From Closterium sp. NIES-65 (lineage: Eukaryota > Streptophyta > Zygnematophyceae > Desmidiales > Closteriaceae), in assembly GCA_948144175.1 (NCBI GenBank), contig CANXME010002284.1, positions 124,001 through 188,000 on the forward strand: DNA of 64,000 bases, read 5' to 3'. Position 1 is the stretch's first letter, and every line of letters begins with the position of its first letter. The position numbers and the translations under genes were made by a program. The notes beneath the pieces were generated by a model that saw only the letters and a program-made list of their open reading frames with translations, made no database searches and was not told the DNA's origin. This document shows, piece after piece, positions 51,866 through 63,221 of this stretch.

Positions 51866-54800
51866 TCAAGAGGAGAGCAAGTGAGGCAAGACAGGCACAA
51901 GACCCAACTGCGTGCAACAACGCTGATGATCACAAGGCGCAAGTGCCTTGGTGAAGACATCAGCAGTGTTGGCCTCAGAGGCCACGTACGCAAGTCGCAA
52001 CTGTCCACGCTGTTGTAGCTCACGAGCAAGAAAGTAGCGGAGAGCAATGTGCTTCGTTCTGTGCTCCAGTCGCTGCTCTCGACACAAGGCCAGCATGGCC
52101 TTGTTGTCTACGTATAGGACTGGAGGAGAACGAGGCTGCTCTCCAAGGTCGGTCAGCAGGTAGGTGAGCCAGCGTAACTCCTGTGCAGCCATAGCCCCAG
52201 CGTAGATCTCAGCCTCACAACTGGAGCCGAGAACAGAAGACGAGCGGGTAGCCCGCCACGAGACAGAGCCGGAACCAAGGCTGAAGGTGTAACCCTGTGA
52301 CGACCGCTGCGTAGCCTGGTCGTCAGCCCAAGAAGCGTCTGCGTGCCCAGTGAGGACCACTGGACTGCGCCCTCCAAGCACTAGCCCCATGCCCGACGTA
52401 CTGCACAAGTAGCGCAACACCCTCTTCGCTGCAGTCATGTGCTCTGGTCGGTGTCTCCCAGGAGCAACAAAGCGTGCGAGAATGCTAAGAGGGTATGCGA
52501 GGTCAGGTCGTGTGCAGGTCATCAGGTACATGAGGCAGCCAACAAGCTCTGCAAACGGGCCACTCGACTCTACGGACTCATCCGAAGGCAGAGCTGAGAG
52601 CGAGTGGCGAGTAGGCAGAGGAGTGGCCTGAGGCGAGGAGTACGTGAAGCCGAAGCGCTGAAGGACCTGCTGCACCATGTGTGACTGAGTCAGGGTAATG
52701 GTGCGGCGTGCTCTGTCCCGGGTGATCTGCAAGCCAAGGTAGCTGCGCAGTTCACCCAGGTCAGTGCACGTGTGTCTCTTCTGCAGCTCGGACTTCACGT
52801 AGGCGAGTCCAGCAGTGTCAGCTGTGGCAAAGACCAAGTCGTCGACGTACACGAGGATGTAGAACGGCGGCAGGGAGGTGTCGGTGCGCAGAAACAGCGA
52901 CGGGTCGGCAGTAGAAGGAGCAAACCCAAGTGCCGCGAGCGTAGTCCTCAGTGTGTCGTGCCACTCACGTGGCGCCTGGCGGAGACCGTAGACTGGACGC
53001 CGGAGACTCCACTGGGTACCAGGAGGGAAAGACCCAGTGAAGCCAGGTGGGCGACGCAGCCAGATCTCCTCGTGCAGGCTGCCCTGCAAGAAAGCTGTGC
53101 TGAAGTCGAGAGAGTGCAGCTCGTAGTCACGGTGAGCAGCAACGTGCAGCAGAACCCGAAGAGTGGTCATCTTCGGGGTGGGGGAGAAGGTCTGAAAGTA
53201 GTCAACCCCTTGCCGCTGACTGAAGCCACGAGCCACGTAACGCGCCTTGAAGACAGGGAGAGAACCCGGCGGCCGCTTCACCCTGAAAATCCACATGCCA
53301 CTGACGATGTTCGCCCCAGGAGGGGGAACAGCGTCAACGTAGGTGCCTGTGGACTTCCAGGAAGCCATCTCTGCATCCATAGCTGCCTGCCACTGAGAGG
53401 AGTAGGGACCCTCTATCGCCTCCGCGTAAGAGCGCGGAGTCGGGATGTCTGGTGCATCCGGGTCTCCCTCAGGGGCTAGCAGTACAGACGCGAGACGAGG
53501 TGAAGCGGCGGCCAGACACTGGAACTCCTCCTGCCTGTCCTCAAGGACGTCCGTGCCAAGGGCACACTCACCCCCAACGGACGGAGGACAGGCGGACTCA
53601 GACTCAGTGACAAGACGAGCAGCGTAGTCTAGACGACAGCGCGCAGCAAAGTCGACAAGCTCAGTGACAAGGGCAGACGCAGCAGACGACTCGAAGGAAG
53701 GGTCAGTGACAGCAGTAGCAAGGAGACGCGTGACAGTAGGACTGGCAGCACGAAGAGAGTCCGACTCCGGGTCGGCAAGAGCAGGAAGAGAGGAAGCAGG
53801 AGGAGAAGGCAAAGGGGCACGCAGAGGAGCAGTGGACGGACGCAGTGACATCCGGTGCGTGCCAGGGACAGGAGGAGGACGCTGACGCGACCCGCGACCA
53901 CTAGCGCGCTCAGTACGAACAGGCGACACAGGACGAGACGCAGGCTCACGACGCTCAGTAAGACCTCCAGTCGGACCAGCGTAGGGAGAAGGAGCAGGCA
54001 AAGGGGAGGCAGGCTGTAGCTGTGGCTGTGACCGGACAGGCTGCGGACCCTCTAAGGGAGGAGGAGTAGGTGTAAGACCAAGAACCTGCTGCAGGAGCGG
54101 AACGAAGTACGGTCGGGGCCGCGCGGCGACGCTAGAAACAGCAGGAACAGCACCAGCAGCCCCGGCAGGAGCACCCACTCCAGCAGCACCTCCAGCAGCA
54201 CCACCAGAAGCTCCAGAACCTCCAGCAGCAGCACCAGGAGCACTGTCAGTCGGACCGCCAACGGCAGGCTCAGCGCCAACACCCTCAGCAGTACCAGCTC
54301 CAGGAGAACTCTCAGACCCAGCAGCTCCAGCACCCACAGTACGAGCACCGGCGGGACGCGCGGCAGCAGTACCCTCTGCAGCCGAAGAACCACCAGTACC
54401 CTCTGCAGCCGAAGAACCACCAGTACCAGCAGCACGCCTCCAGCGCCTGGCAAACCACTCACGCAGCTCCTGTGGGGAGAGTGGCTCCCGGCGAGACGAA
54501 GCACCCCCAGGCACAGCACCCCCAGGCTCAGCACCCCCAGGCTCAGCACCCCTAGGCACAGTACCCCCAGGCACAGCACCCCCAGGCTCGGCACCTCCAG
54601 GCTCAGCACCCCCAGGCACAGCACCCCCAGGCGCAGCACCCCCAGGCTCAGCACCCCTAGGCACAGCACCCCCAGGCACAGCACCCCCAGGCTCGGCACC
54701 TCCAGGCTCAGCACCCCCAGGCACAGCACCCCCAGGCTCAGCACCCCCAGGCTCAGCACCCCCAGACTCCGCACCCCCAGGCTCAGCTCCCGCAGCAGCA

Positions 54801-56740
54801 CCAGAGTCACCAGTGACCTCGACAGGCTCGACCGCGTCTACCTGGGACACACCTGAAGGGGCAGGACCCTGAGGGGGGAGGGGGACTACCGGGGGGGGAC
54901 CTGGTACCAAGAAGAGCGGGGGTGGGGGGAGGGACGGAGTGCGGTAGGGGAAGAGGCGGTAGTAGGGTACCGACTCGTTGAACGTGACGTCCTGGGAGGA
55001 CAGAACACGTCGAGAGGTGGGGTGGTAAAACTGCCACCCAGGGGCGTCGGGGGGGAACCCCAGGAAGACGCAGGGAGAAGCACGAGGGGACAGCTTGTCC
55101 GCAGACAGGTCGCGAACAAACGCCCGAGATCCCCAGACCCGGAACGCCGACGCATCGCCAACCTTCCCCGTCCACAGCAGGGCTGGGGAGGTCTCCGGTC
55201 GAGAGACCCTGGGGTGGAGGCTGATCTGGTGCGCAGCGTACCTGACCGCAAACGGCCACAGAAAATGGGGAGCAGCCGCATGCATCATGGACGTACGAGC
55301 GACGTCCATGACCATGCCAATGCGGCGCTCAGCAATCCCATTCTGCTGTGGTGAGTCCGGAAGCGTGAAGGTCTGACGGATGCCTCGCGCACGACAGTAG
55401 GCACTCAGGAGGCCAGAGGAGAACTCTCCGCCTCTGTCCGAGTGCAGACGCAAAACAGGGAAGTCAGAGCCAAAGCTCCTCCGAAGCTGGAGACGAGCTG
55501 CGCGGATCCAGTCGATCAACACCTCAGTGACCTCACCCTTGGTGCGCAAGGGGAAGACTGTGGTGTAACGCGAGTAGTCGTCAACCACCAGCAGGAAGTA
55601 GCGCTCCTGACCCTGTCCACGGACGCGGGCTGGGCCCCACACGTCCATGTGAAGCGTCTGCAACGGGGCCTCTGTCGGAGGAAACTGGGAGGAGTGAGGG
55701 GCAGCACGCTGGCGCCCCTCGACACAGGGGACACAGGTAGGGCCAGGGCCCGGAGGAAGGGGAGGGAGAGACCGGGGAAGACCAGACACAAGGACTCGCG
55801 AGGCCATGCCTCTGAGCCGAGGCAGAGAGGGGTGGCCAAGGCGGTGGTGCCAGAGGAGGGTCTCGTGAGACAGACGACGACACGAGCAGGGGGCAGACTC
55901 AAGACCAGACCTGGACGCTGCAGCAAACACCTGACCAGACGAAGGGACCCTACCAGACGTAGCACCTGGGGGAGAAGCAGTGGTCAGTGTGTACAGGCTC
56001 GACCCTGGCCGACGTGTAAACGTAGCCAGGTGGCGACCTGTATCCGCCTCCGTGCAGTGGGTCACCCGCTGACGAGCAGGGGTGAACTGGTGGACACCCG
56101 CATCCTGGAGGTCAGCACCACTCACCAAGTTCGTCGAGAACGAGGGGAGGTAGAGACCAGTCAGGGTGCCAGAGGGGGCCGCCGGACACGGGAGGACAGT
56201 GGAGAAGCGAGACAGGACAGGCCCCCCAGAGGGGTCAGCCAGGGACACCGCAACCGGTCGACTCAGCGGCGTGAGAGTGGTGCGGTCCCTAAAGAAGGAG
56301 CGAGACGCTCCAGAGTCAAGGGTGAAGGTGTGAGAGGCCGAAGCCGACACAGTACCTGAGAGGGCAGACTCACCAGCACCTGAGAGCACAGACGCACTGG
56401 CACCTAGAGCAGCAGCCTCACTAGTACCTGACGCGGCAGTACCAATGCCCGGGTCGGGCGGGAAACACCGGTAACAGTCATCCTCATCACTACCAGTCAC
56501 AGCATACATAGCAGAGAGAATAGCATCAAAATCAAGATCATAAATAGCTACACCAGCCCTAGACAGCTCTCCCCAGCGGGGGATCTCAGCGGCCTCCGGA
56601 AACTGCTGACGCCAGGCGTCGGTCAGGCGGCCAAAGCAGCGGCGGGCTGTGTGGGCGCCTCCACACCTCTCCCCTGCACGGTCACCAGTGCGAAGAACGT
56701 AGGGGCAGGGACCAAGCGCACCACCACGCTGACGCTGCAA
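51866..56740 (-). CDS. Copia C polyprotein: zinc motif, protease, integrase, RT, RNase H (about 1,624 codons)
   Basis: An uninterrupted frame. In order it holds a Cys/His motif [21 protein letters not shown] with following Cys (C-X13-C-X3-H-X4-C), protease LDSGAS, integrase HHCC and catalytic D, D, E (HMDVWG, SDRGGEF, NGIAERR), a long Ala/Gly/Pro/Glu-rich linker, RT with YVDDLVFA, and RNase H with ADASW, SCEAE and VDNKA, ending [11 protein letters not shown]. The listed 5' edge is a TTG; no ATG in frame is evident upstream through the Gln- and Gly-rich part, which extends to about 57110. The expected gag N-terminus is absent (see next entry), so translation start and packaging are unclear. 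Confidence 0.85.
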   Translation of the reverse strand: MQRQRGGALGPCPYVLRTGDRAGERCGGAHTARRCFGRLTDAWRQQFPEAAEIPRWGELSRAGVAIYDLDFDAILSAMYAVTGSDEDDCYRCFPPDPGIGTAASGTSEAAALGASASVLSGAGESALSGTVSASASHTFTLDSGASRSFFRDRTTLTPLSRPVAVSLADPSGGPVLSRFSTVLPCPAAPSGTLTGLYLPSFSTNLVSGADLQDAGVHQFTPARQRVTHCTEADTGRHLATFTRRPGSSLYTLTTASPPGATSGRVPSSGQVFAAASRSGLESAPCSCRRLSHETLLWHHRLGHPSLPRLRGMASRVLVSGLPRSLPPLPPGPGPTCVPCVEGRQRAAPHSSQFPPTEAPLQTLHMDVWGPARVRGQGQERYFLLVVDDYSRYTTVFPLRTKGEVTEVLIDWIRAARLQLRRSFGSDFPVLRLHSDRGGEFSSGLLSAYCRARGIRQTFTLPDSPQQNGIAERRIGMVMDVARTSMMHAAAPHFLWPFAVRYAAHQISLHPRVSRPETSPALLWTGKVGDASAFRVWGSRAFVRDLSADKLSPRASPCVFLGFPPDAPGWQFYHPTSRRVLSSQDVTFNESVPYYRLFPYRTPSLPPPPLFLVPGPPPVVPLPPQGPAPSGVSQVDAVEPVEVTGDSGAAAGAEPGGAESGGAEPGGAEPGGAVPGGAEPGGAEPGGAVPGGAVPRGAEPGGAAPGGAVPGGAEPGGAEPGGAVPGGTVPRGAEPGGAEPGGAVPGGASSRREPLSPQELREWFARRWRRAAGTGGSSAAEGTGGSSAAEGTAAARPAGARTVGAGAAGSESSPGAGTAEGVGAEPAVGGPTDSAPGAAAGGSGASGGAAGGAAGVGAPAGAAGAVPAVSSVAARPRPYFVPLLQQVLGLTPTPPPLEGPQPVRSQPQLQPASPLPAPSPYAGPTGGLTERREPASRPVSPVRTERASGRGSRQRPPPVPGTHRMSLRPSTAPLRAPLPSPPASSLPALADPESDSLRAASPTVTRLLATAVTDPSFESSAASALVTELVDFAARCRLDYAARLVTESESACPPSVGGECALGTDVLEDRQEEFQCLAAASPRLASVLLAPEGDPDAPDIPTPRSYAEAIEGPYSSQWQAAMDAEMASWKSTGTYVDAVPPPGANIVSGMWIFRVKRPPGSLPVFKARYVARGFSQRQGVDYFQTFSPTPKMTTLRVLLHVAAHRDYELHSLDFSTAFLQGSLHEEIWLRRPPGFTGSFPPGTQWSLRRPVYGLRQAPREWHDTLRTTLAALGFAPSTADPSLFLRTDTSLPPFYILVYVDDLVFATADTAGLAYVKSELQKRHTCTDLGELRSYLGLQITRDRARRTITLTQSHMVQQVLQRFGFTYSSPQATPLPTRHSLSALPSDESVESSGPFAELVGCLMYLMTCTRPDLAYPLSILARFVAPGRHRPEHMTAAKRVLRYLCSTSGMGLVLGGRSPVVLTGHADASWADDQATQRSSQGYTFSLGSGSVSWRATRSSSVLGSSCEAEIYAGAMAAQELRWLTYLLTDLGEQPRSPPVLYVDNKAMLALCREQRLEHRTKHIALRYFLARELQQRGQLRLAYVASEANTADVFTKALAPCDHQRCCTQLGLVPVLPHLLSS

Positions 56741-57109
56741 GTACCACTCACGGAGCTGCTGAGGGGCGGGGACGGTGCGAGAGCGCTGCTGCTGCTGTGG
56801 CTGCTGCTGTGGCTGCTGCTGGTGCTGCTGCTGGCGCTGACCACCCCCAGAGCTGCTCCGCTGGGACGAGCCACTCCGACCCCCGCCTCCACCGCCACCC
56901 CCGCCTCCACCGCCACCCCCGTCTCCAGGACCGTCGCTCCCACCGCTCCCACCGCCTCCTCCGCTACCACCTCCGCCGCCACCTCCGCCTCCACCGCCGC
57001 CACCAGTACCTCCACTCCCGCCACCACCCCCACCGCCACCCCCACTCCCCCCGCCACCCCCACCGCCTCCTCCACCGCCCCCTCTAGCTCCACCCGCTCC
57101 CTTGCCCGA

Positions 57110-57835
57110 GTGTTCGTCCTGGCCTGTGGGCCCACTTTACTTCCGCTGCTAAGATTTTACGGTCGCGCGCCTAGGGCGCGTGACGGTTTTATTTTTACCT
57201 TGTCCCGCCCACGGGCGTGTGACTCCTTCCCTGCCCGTCGCGCGCCCCGTGGCACGCGACGGTGCCCTTCTACTGCCCATCGTGCGCCCCGTGGCACACG
57301 ATGGTGCCCTGCTCGTCGTGTGCCCCGAGGCACACGATCGGGCCCTTTTATGCTACCCGTCGTGCGCCCCGTGGCACTGGCCCGCGACGGGCCTTTCCGC
57401 CCCTGCACTCCCTGCTGCCGCCCCTGACCCATCTGCACCGACGCCTCTTCGCCGCTCTGCGGCTTTCTTCCTTCCCACCCCCCCCTTTCTCTTGTCTCCC
57501 TGCAGCCGTGGGGAGGAGGGTATGGGGGTGGAGGGTGTTGGAGCGTGGGGTCAACTCTCTCCCTTTCCCTCCTCCTTCTTTCAGTCCCACCGCTGCAGCT
57601 GCCGCTGGGGGAGGAGGGTGTGAGGATGTGGGTGAGGAGGGGGAGTGGTACCGGGGTGGCGGGTGTGAGGCAACAAGCAGCCGTCCCTCCACCTCTCCTC
57701 TCTTCCCCCTTTCTCTGCTGCTTCTGCAGCAGTGTGGGGGAGGGGAAGGAGGAGGGTGAGGAGATGGTAGGGGTACCTGCTGTTGCTGTAACTACATACC
57801 TACCTACAAGCATTATGGGGGCGTGTCGAAATATT
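57110..57835. other. Foreign segment replacing the gag N-terminus in Copia C
   Basis: Where A and B encode about 270 gag residues, C has 720 bp of unrelated sequence. It holds a repeat of CGTGCGCCCCGTGGCAC-type units (about 57230-57390) and, on the plus strand, three stretches that look like splice acceptors (CTCCCTGCAG at about 57505, TTCTTTCAG at about 57584, CTTCTGCAG at about 57729). That suggests captured host genic DNA in antisense orientation, but I do not recognise a protein. Confidence 0.5.
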
Positions 57836-58019
57836 TTGTCATGTTTTATAATTGCTTGTAGTTGTAGTTAGTGTAGTTATGTAAACTTTTGTTGGTGGTG
57901 CACCTTATTTTGTTTCTATGCTATATGTACCCCTGAACCTATAGTGAAACCACCTTTTCACCAATTTCCCTCTCAACTAACTCGACATTGCTCCTAGGGG
58001 AAAACCCGCTCTGATACCA

Positions 58020-58150
58020 TGAGAAAGTGTGAACGAGAATGAATGACTATGAAGTGAAGTGAATACAAATAGGAAACCCTAATTGTGTTGTACCCCCTAT
58101 GGGATACCCCACTATAGCCTACAGAAACAAGTAAGCTATATGTTCTGACA
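58020..58150 (-). repeat. Copia C 5' LTR
   Basis: 131 bp, same sequence as 51523-51653. Inner side abuts the primer-binding site (complement at about 58006-58019). Confidence 0.92.
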
Positions 58151-58340
58151 GTTCGAGTTGAAGGGGTGTGTCGAGAAAGTTGAAAGGAGAGAATGTTCAA
58201 TAATAGCAAAGAGATACAACATATAGTCAAGAAACTAGAGGTGCACCACCAAACAGAAGACAAGATAAATACACTACACCTAAACCACAAGCAGTTACAT
58301 AAAATAACTTTGACACCACGCGCGTCCCAGGAGCAGGCTC

Positions 58341-59282
58341 ATGGCCTGCAGTCCCAGGAGCAGGCTCATGTTGAGCAGGCTCACTGCTGCTGACGCGAGA
58401 GGATCGCGCGCCCCCCCAAAGCGGAGGGCGACGGATTCGCCTGCAACCGAGGGGGCGGCGGCAAATCTTTCGCCCTCGCAAGTGGCGGCGCTGCTGGCGC
58501 TTCTCCAAAAGCAGGCCGCGGCTCCCGTTACAACGCCGGCAGCTATAACGGAAGCGGAAAATTTCGCTTCCGCTAAAACTGCGAACGCCCGCAACAACGT
58601 CGCCACTTCCGCGCGAGTCGCCGCAACTCACCGCGCCGACAAGGGAAAGGCTCTTGCCGTCGAAGATGAACCTGCTGCCCCGGACGACTCCGACTCTGAC
58701 AGCGATGCGGGTGAGGAACCAAACAACCCCATGCATCTCTCGCCTAACGATCTCCTCCCCCCGCTCCCCTCTCCTCACCCTTCTACCGCGGCCGCCGCCT
58801 TCAACCGCAAGGGCGTCCGTGACCAGGCAGATGTGTTTGAGGCGCTTCAGACCTATCTGGCACATGTTGAACACAATGAACACAAGATCCGCGACGGCGA
58901 CACCGCCGGTGCTCTTAAAACCGTCGGCCAAGCCCAAGAACTCATCAAGCGCCGATTCGACGTCTTGGTCGTCGCCGACTACGCCGGATTCGATGTGGCT
59001 GAGCGTTACCAGCTCCTGAAGACTACGGCGGTGCTCACCTCACGCTCCTTCAAGATGGCGGTGGCGGATATGGCAGCCCTCAAGCGAATGAAGACCGGCT
59101 TCTCCCGCGGGAGCCGCCCGTTTCACCGGGAATCCCCCCCCTTCATGCCAAAGACCATGGGCAGCGGCAACGGCTGCAGGGGCTTCAAAGGCACCTGTTT
59201 CCGCTGTGGCCAGAACGGCCACATGGCCAGTGCATGCCCCCATGGAGGCCATGGGGGCAATGGGCCCGCACCGGTGGTGTGA
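58341..59282 (+). CDS. DIRS-like element gag with zinc knuckle (about 300 codons)
   Basis: The frame encodes an Ala-rich N-terminus, an acidic segment (DDSDSDSDAGEE), a helical region (DQADVFEALQTYLAHVEHNE...) and, near its end, a CX2CX4HX4C knuckle CFRCGQNGHMASAC, stop TGA 59280-59282. This is the nucleic-acid-binding protein expected upstream of RT. The true start may lie at 51251 before the interruptions. A poly-C run follows at 59296-59325. Confidence 0.75.
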   Translation: MACSPRSRLMLSRLTAADARGSRAPPKRRATDSPATEGAAANLSPSQVAALLALLQKQAAAPVTTPAAITEAENFASAKTANARNNVATSARVAATHRADKGKALAVEDEPAAPDDSDSDSDAGEEPNNPMHLSPNDLLPPLPSPHPSTAAAAFNRKGVRDQADVFEALQTYLAHVEHNEHKIRDGDTAGALKTVGQAQELIKRRFDVLVVADYAGFDVAERYQLLKTTAVLTSRSFKMAVADMAALKRMKTGFSRGSRPFHRESPPFMPKTMGSGNGCRGFKGTCFRCGQNGHMASACPHGGHGGNGPAPVV

Positions 59283-59604
59283 GAGAAGCCCAAAGACCCC
59301 CCCCCCCCCCCCCCCCCCCCCCCCTCTTGCCCCGAACCCAAGGCTTTCATATCTTGGCAGCCTTGATGAAGGGTGGGGGGTGGCTGGGCCAGGCATGGAC
59401 CAGGGGTCCTTGGTAGTGGCTGTTTAGCCTAAGGCTAGAGGCATGGAATGCTCTAGGCCGTTGCGTACGTGTGTATGTGTGTGTGTGTGTGCGTTTTAAC
59501 GCAAAGCCCGGGTGGTTTATGAAATTGTATTTCGATTTATAATGGAATGTTGCTCAGGCCATGGGCCTTGGAGAATCAGCCCCTTATGACAAGCTATGTC
59601 ATCC

Positions 59605-59694
<90 letters not shown>

Positions 59695-60537
59695 AAGAGA
59701 GAAAGAAGGGTAAGGGAGGCCACGACCAACCCGATAGTACGAGAAAGCCACAATGCTAGTGAGTCCACATTGGACAATAGTGCTTGTTGCTACCAAGCCA
59801 TTGGGCTATTAAATTCGCCCCAAACCCAGGAACTATTCAAAGGCCCCATATGGGGAACCTCTCATGGAGTAGGGTTACAAAAAAAAAAGGGGGGTGGGGG
59901 GTGGGGGGAGAGAGATAGATGCGAGTGCATACAAAGCATGGAGCCTCACTTAAATGGCTCCCATTTTTTGCAACCACAAAGAGGGGTAATACTCGTTTGA
60001 ATCAAATGGACTCTTCGCCATATCCCACTCACCCGCACTAGCAACCTCATTTCTTTTATGGGACCCAAGAATTGCACATCGTCGCGCGTGAATCACCCGC
60101 TCACACGAGCGCGACGATACATATCATGTATTTTAACATCACGGTTCAACCGTCTGTCTTTGCCACCCCGAAACAAAAATCCCCATGGCAGTTGCCACGC
60201 CCCCATGGTTGGGGGAACAGGACGAGTTCCTAGCAACCGCAGTCACCGATCGTGAAGTCACCACCATGGGCGGCCGTCTCTGACAGGCCTTCGCTTGGTG
60301 GGCTTCCTGGTGCGAGAGCTCCTTGATCCTGTCGGTCATTGCTTATGGATATTGGCTCCCTTGGAAGGCACTCCCACCACCGTCGTTTCGCGACCACAAT
60401 CATGCCGGAGTCGCGAAGCACACTGACTTCACCCGATCTGCAATCCATGAATTGCTCACTTCTGGAGCAGCAGCAGTTTCTTCTAGCTCATCTACCGTTA
60501 CATGCATCAGCCCACCAACGTAGTGGAATAATGCAAC
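59283..60537. other. Non-coding, degraded stretch of the DIRS-like element
   Basis: I see no intact frame. It contains a C-rich run (59296-59325), a (GT)n tract near 59470, a (GA)n microsatellite at 59608-59693 and a purine-rich block at 59878-59912. The RT N-terminus should lie towards the right end, where the frame has a TAA (60529-60531) shortly before KCRLILDLRKVNQ. Confidence 0.6.
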
Positions 60538-62171
60538 AAGTGCCGCCTCATTCTTGACTTGCGAAAGGTCAATCAATACCTCATCATTCCCAAATTCAAG
60601 TACGAGGGCCTTCTTCGCATCGCCGAACTGGCACAGCCGGGCGATTGGATGTTCTCAGTCGACTTAAAGTCGGGCTATCATCATATCGACATTCATGCGT
60701 CTTGCTGGACATTTCTGGGCTTTCACTTCGAAGGCACCGACTACTTTTTCAAATCGTTGCCGTTTGGCCTCGCTACAACGCCCTTCCTCTTCACCCAATT
60801 GATCAAACAGTTGGCCTGAAAATGGCGAGCGCAAGGTATTCGGGTCATACCCTACGTCGACGATATATTGTTCCTTTGCAACTCAGAACCGGACGCTCAT
60901 CAACAGGTAGAGCAATCGTTCGAGATCTCAAAGAGTCTGGGCTCGTCATCAACGCAAAGAAGTCGCACCTGATCATGACCCAAAAATCGCACTTCCTAGG
61001 AATGGAGCTGGACACCGCATCAGGGAGATTCACAATCGGTCAGGAGAGGAAGGCACAACTCACACAAGCATTACATGTGCTGCTTCTCGCCTACGAGCGC
61101 AAACAACGGGTGTCAATTCGCCTTGTTGCTCGGGTCACCGGCATTCTCGCATCCATGGCGCTCGCCCTTGGTGCTACGGCCCGCTCTTTTAGTCATCAAC
61201 TTTTGGCACTCATCAATGATGCGCCATCATGGAACGCACGAGTGACCCTGACCTCGGAGGTTCGCGACGAGCTCCAATTCTGGCTCGACCATTTTGACCG
61301 TTTTAACGGGGCTCCGTTTCACATGCCCCACAGCCTGGATACGGTCATTCACGTCGACGCTAGCACGCACAGCTGGGGTGCGACCCTTTTATCCTTCCCC
61401 GGCGGAAGCTTGCAAGGAAGCAGCCCCATGCCAACAGAGCTCCTTTCCACATCGAGCACACGCCGAGAGCTCGAGGGAGTGTTATGGGCGCTACGAACAT
61501 TCACGGACCAGATCCAAGGCCGCCACGTATTCATTCGAGTAGACAACCAAGGAGTATTCTTCATTCTTCGCAAAGGTGGCTCCAGGAAGCCTGAGCTCAC
61601 TCTTCTCTGCAAGTCCATCGTCGCAATTTGCATGGCGCACGAAATTCGGTTGGCAATCGAATGGATTCCACGTGCCCTCAATGCGCATACAGATGCAGTG
61701 TCCAAACTTGAAGATCATGATGATTACTCGCTCAAGCTCCGGTGGTTTCGATTATTGGAAAGGCGTTGGGGATCACACACCATCAACCTATTCACGAACG
61801 CCAACAACGCACAGCTCTTGCGTTTTTGCTCCAAACATCCGCACCTACGTGCAACTGCCATCAATGCATTCTCGCTTGATTGGGGATCAGAGCACGGCTT
61901 CGCATTCCCGCCGCCAAGCCTCATCCCAGCGACCATGCACCATGCCGCACGCACGAACGCCACACTGACGCTAGTCGTTCCCGAATGGACGGGCGCCGCT
62001 TGTTGGCCCCTAATCCGACCCTCGCACACCTGGGCAATCGGCATCTCCTCCAACCTCTATCTTGCTAGTGGTAGTCAATGCTTGCATGTGGGCTCACATC
62101 AACGTGCATTCTCGGGTGCTGGTCTTCCAGTCAGTCGAATCCTAGCGTTGAAAGTCAGTTACAAAACTTGA
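60538..62171 (+). pseudogene. DIRS-like reverse transcriptase - RNase H (broken)
   Basis: RT motifs are in order: LILDLRKVNQYL, FSVDLKSGYHHIDI, SLPFGLATTPFLF, PYVDDILFL. RNase H carries HVDASTHSWGA, STRRELEG, RVDNQGV and NAHTDAVS (D, E, D, D). The tail SLDWGSEHGFAFPPPSLIP...LTLVVPEW is the block that follows RNase H in DIRS and Ngaro elements. An in-frame TGA lies at 60817-60819 and a 1-base frameshift near 60942; after that the frame is open to the TGA at 62171. Copy is therefore non-functional. Confidence 0.85.
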
Positions 62172-62181
62172 TGTACCACTC

Positions 62182-63221
62182 TTGTATCTTATGATTACAG
62201 ATATGCTTCCAAGGCTGCATCACCAGCTACTTCTCATGACAACCAAGACACGATCGGAATCAACAATCAACACATATGAACCATACTGGGAGAAATTTCG
62301 CAGTTTTTGCACGAAGGCCAAGGTGGATTTCTTGCCCGCTGCGAACCTAACACTAGCACTCTACTTAGAGCATGCGATCAACCACAAGGCCACAGTCTCC
62401 AGTGTACAGCTCACATGCGCAGCAGTCAACTTTGCCCATCGAATGACAGGGTCGGCCAACCCAGCGAACGGCCCTTTCACAACGCAAGTCCGAGAGTACA
62501 CCAAACGACACTGCCCTCGGCCAACACGAGCAAAAGAGCCTGTCTCCCTTCACCAAGTCCAGGCAATGGCGGGACGCTTCCTCCAGTCCAGCGATCCAGG
62601 CACCTACCAGAAAGGCCTCATTGTGCTTCTTCGCTTCTCGGACCTGGTGGAAATCCAGTGGGAGGACATCCAATTCGAGGCCACAGCAATGTGGCTTCTC
62701 ATCCCTCACTCAAAAATTGACCAGGAGAGCAAGGGCGTATGGGTCCCTGTCGCCACAACTGACGGACCATTCTGCCCCGTGCGGTGCATCCGGCACTTCA
62801 TCGAGTTGGCACAATATGGGCCAAATACCAAAGGCCCGTTGATTCGTACATTTTAACGCAACTCCCGCCATCCTCGCAGGATACTGCCCCATCATACCCC
62901 AGTGTCCGCACGTGGTGCTTGCATGCATTCCAAGCAGCCGGCATCAACCCTACACACCTCGGCACCCATTCATTCCGCAAAGGGGCAGCAACATTTGCCG
63001 CCAGCATGGGTATTCCGGACCGCCTTTTCAAAAGACTGGGGCGCTGGCGGAGCGAAACCGCAAAGGACCTCTATGTAACCATCTCACACGATCATCTCCT
63101 TGCTGCGTCGCGTCGCCTCCACGACCAGGCGCATGTTCCTTCCCCCTCGCAGCACGAGCGTGCCCTTACTCAGCATCGCCAACAAGCACTCACCATGTCT
63201 CATAAGACCCAGTTGAAATGA
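62182..63221 (+). pseudogene. DIRS-like tyrosine recombinase (one frameshift)
   Basis: Frame 62182-62856 has an N-terminal SAM-like core-binding domain (TINTYEPYWEKFRSFC) and the first catalytic Arg region (LIVLLRFSDLVEI). After a frameshift near 62840 the frame 62784-63221 supplies HSFRKGAATFAA (H-X2-R), LGRWRSETA and the nucleophile LYVTIS. The catalytic R, H-x-x-R, W and Y set is present in order, so the family call is firm. It would integrate the circular cDNA without a DDE integrase. Confidence 0.87.

Larger units (their letters stand above)
51523..58150 (-). mobile_element. Copia LTR retrotransposon C, young, with intact pol but altered gag
   Basis: Minus orientation. LTRs 51523-51653 and 58020-58150 are 131 bp and identical as far as I can compare. 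Target duplication GTTCG is at 51518-51522 and 58151-58155. The primer-binding site next to the 5' LTR reads TGGTATCAGAGCGGG on the minus strand, the standard plant Copia initiator-Met site. It is nested in the DIRS-like element, so it is the latest insertion seen. Confidence 0.95.
51447..58340. other. Non-coding segment of the DIRS-like element, interrupted by Copia C
   Basis: Apart from Copia C (51523-58150), the flanks 51447-51522 and 58151-58340 form one block that contains a CGTATCAAAG motif, GTTGA(A)AG, GGTGCACCACCAAAC and TACACTACACCTAAACCACAA. On the plus strand this parallels the Copia C leader read on the minus strand, suggesting an older Copia-leader-like insertion in opposite orientation. 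Copia C's target duplication GTTCG falls within it. Confidence 0.4.

Noticed and set aside
59547-59796. Arg-Glu or Ser-Leu repeat ORFs
   Set aside because: They are translations of the (GA)n microsatellite at 59608-59693.
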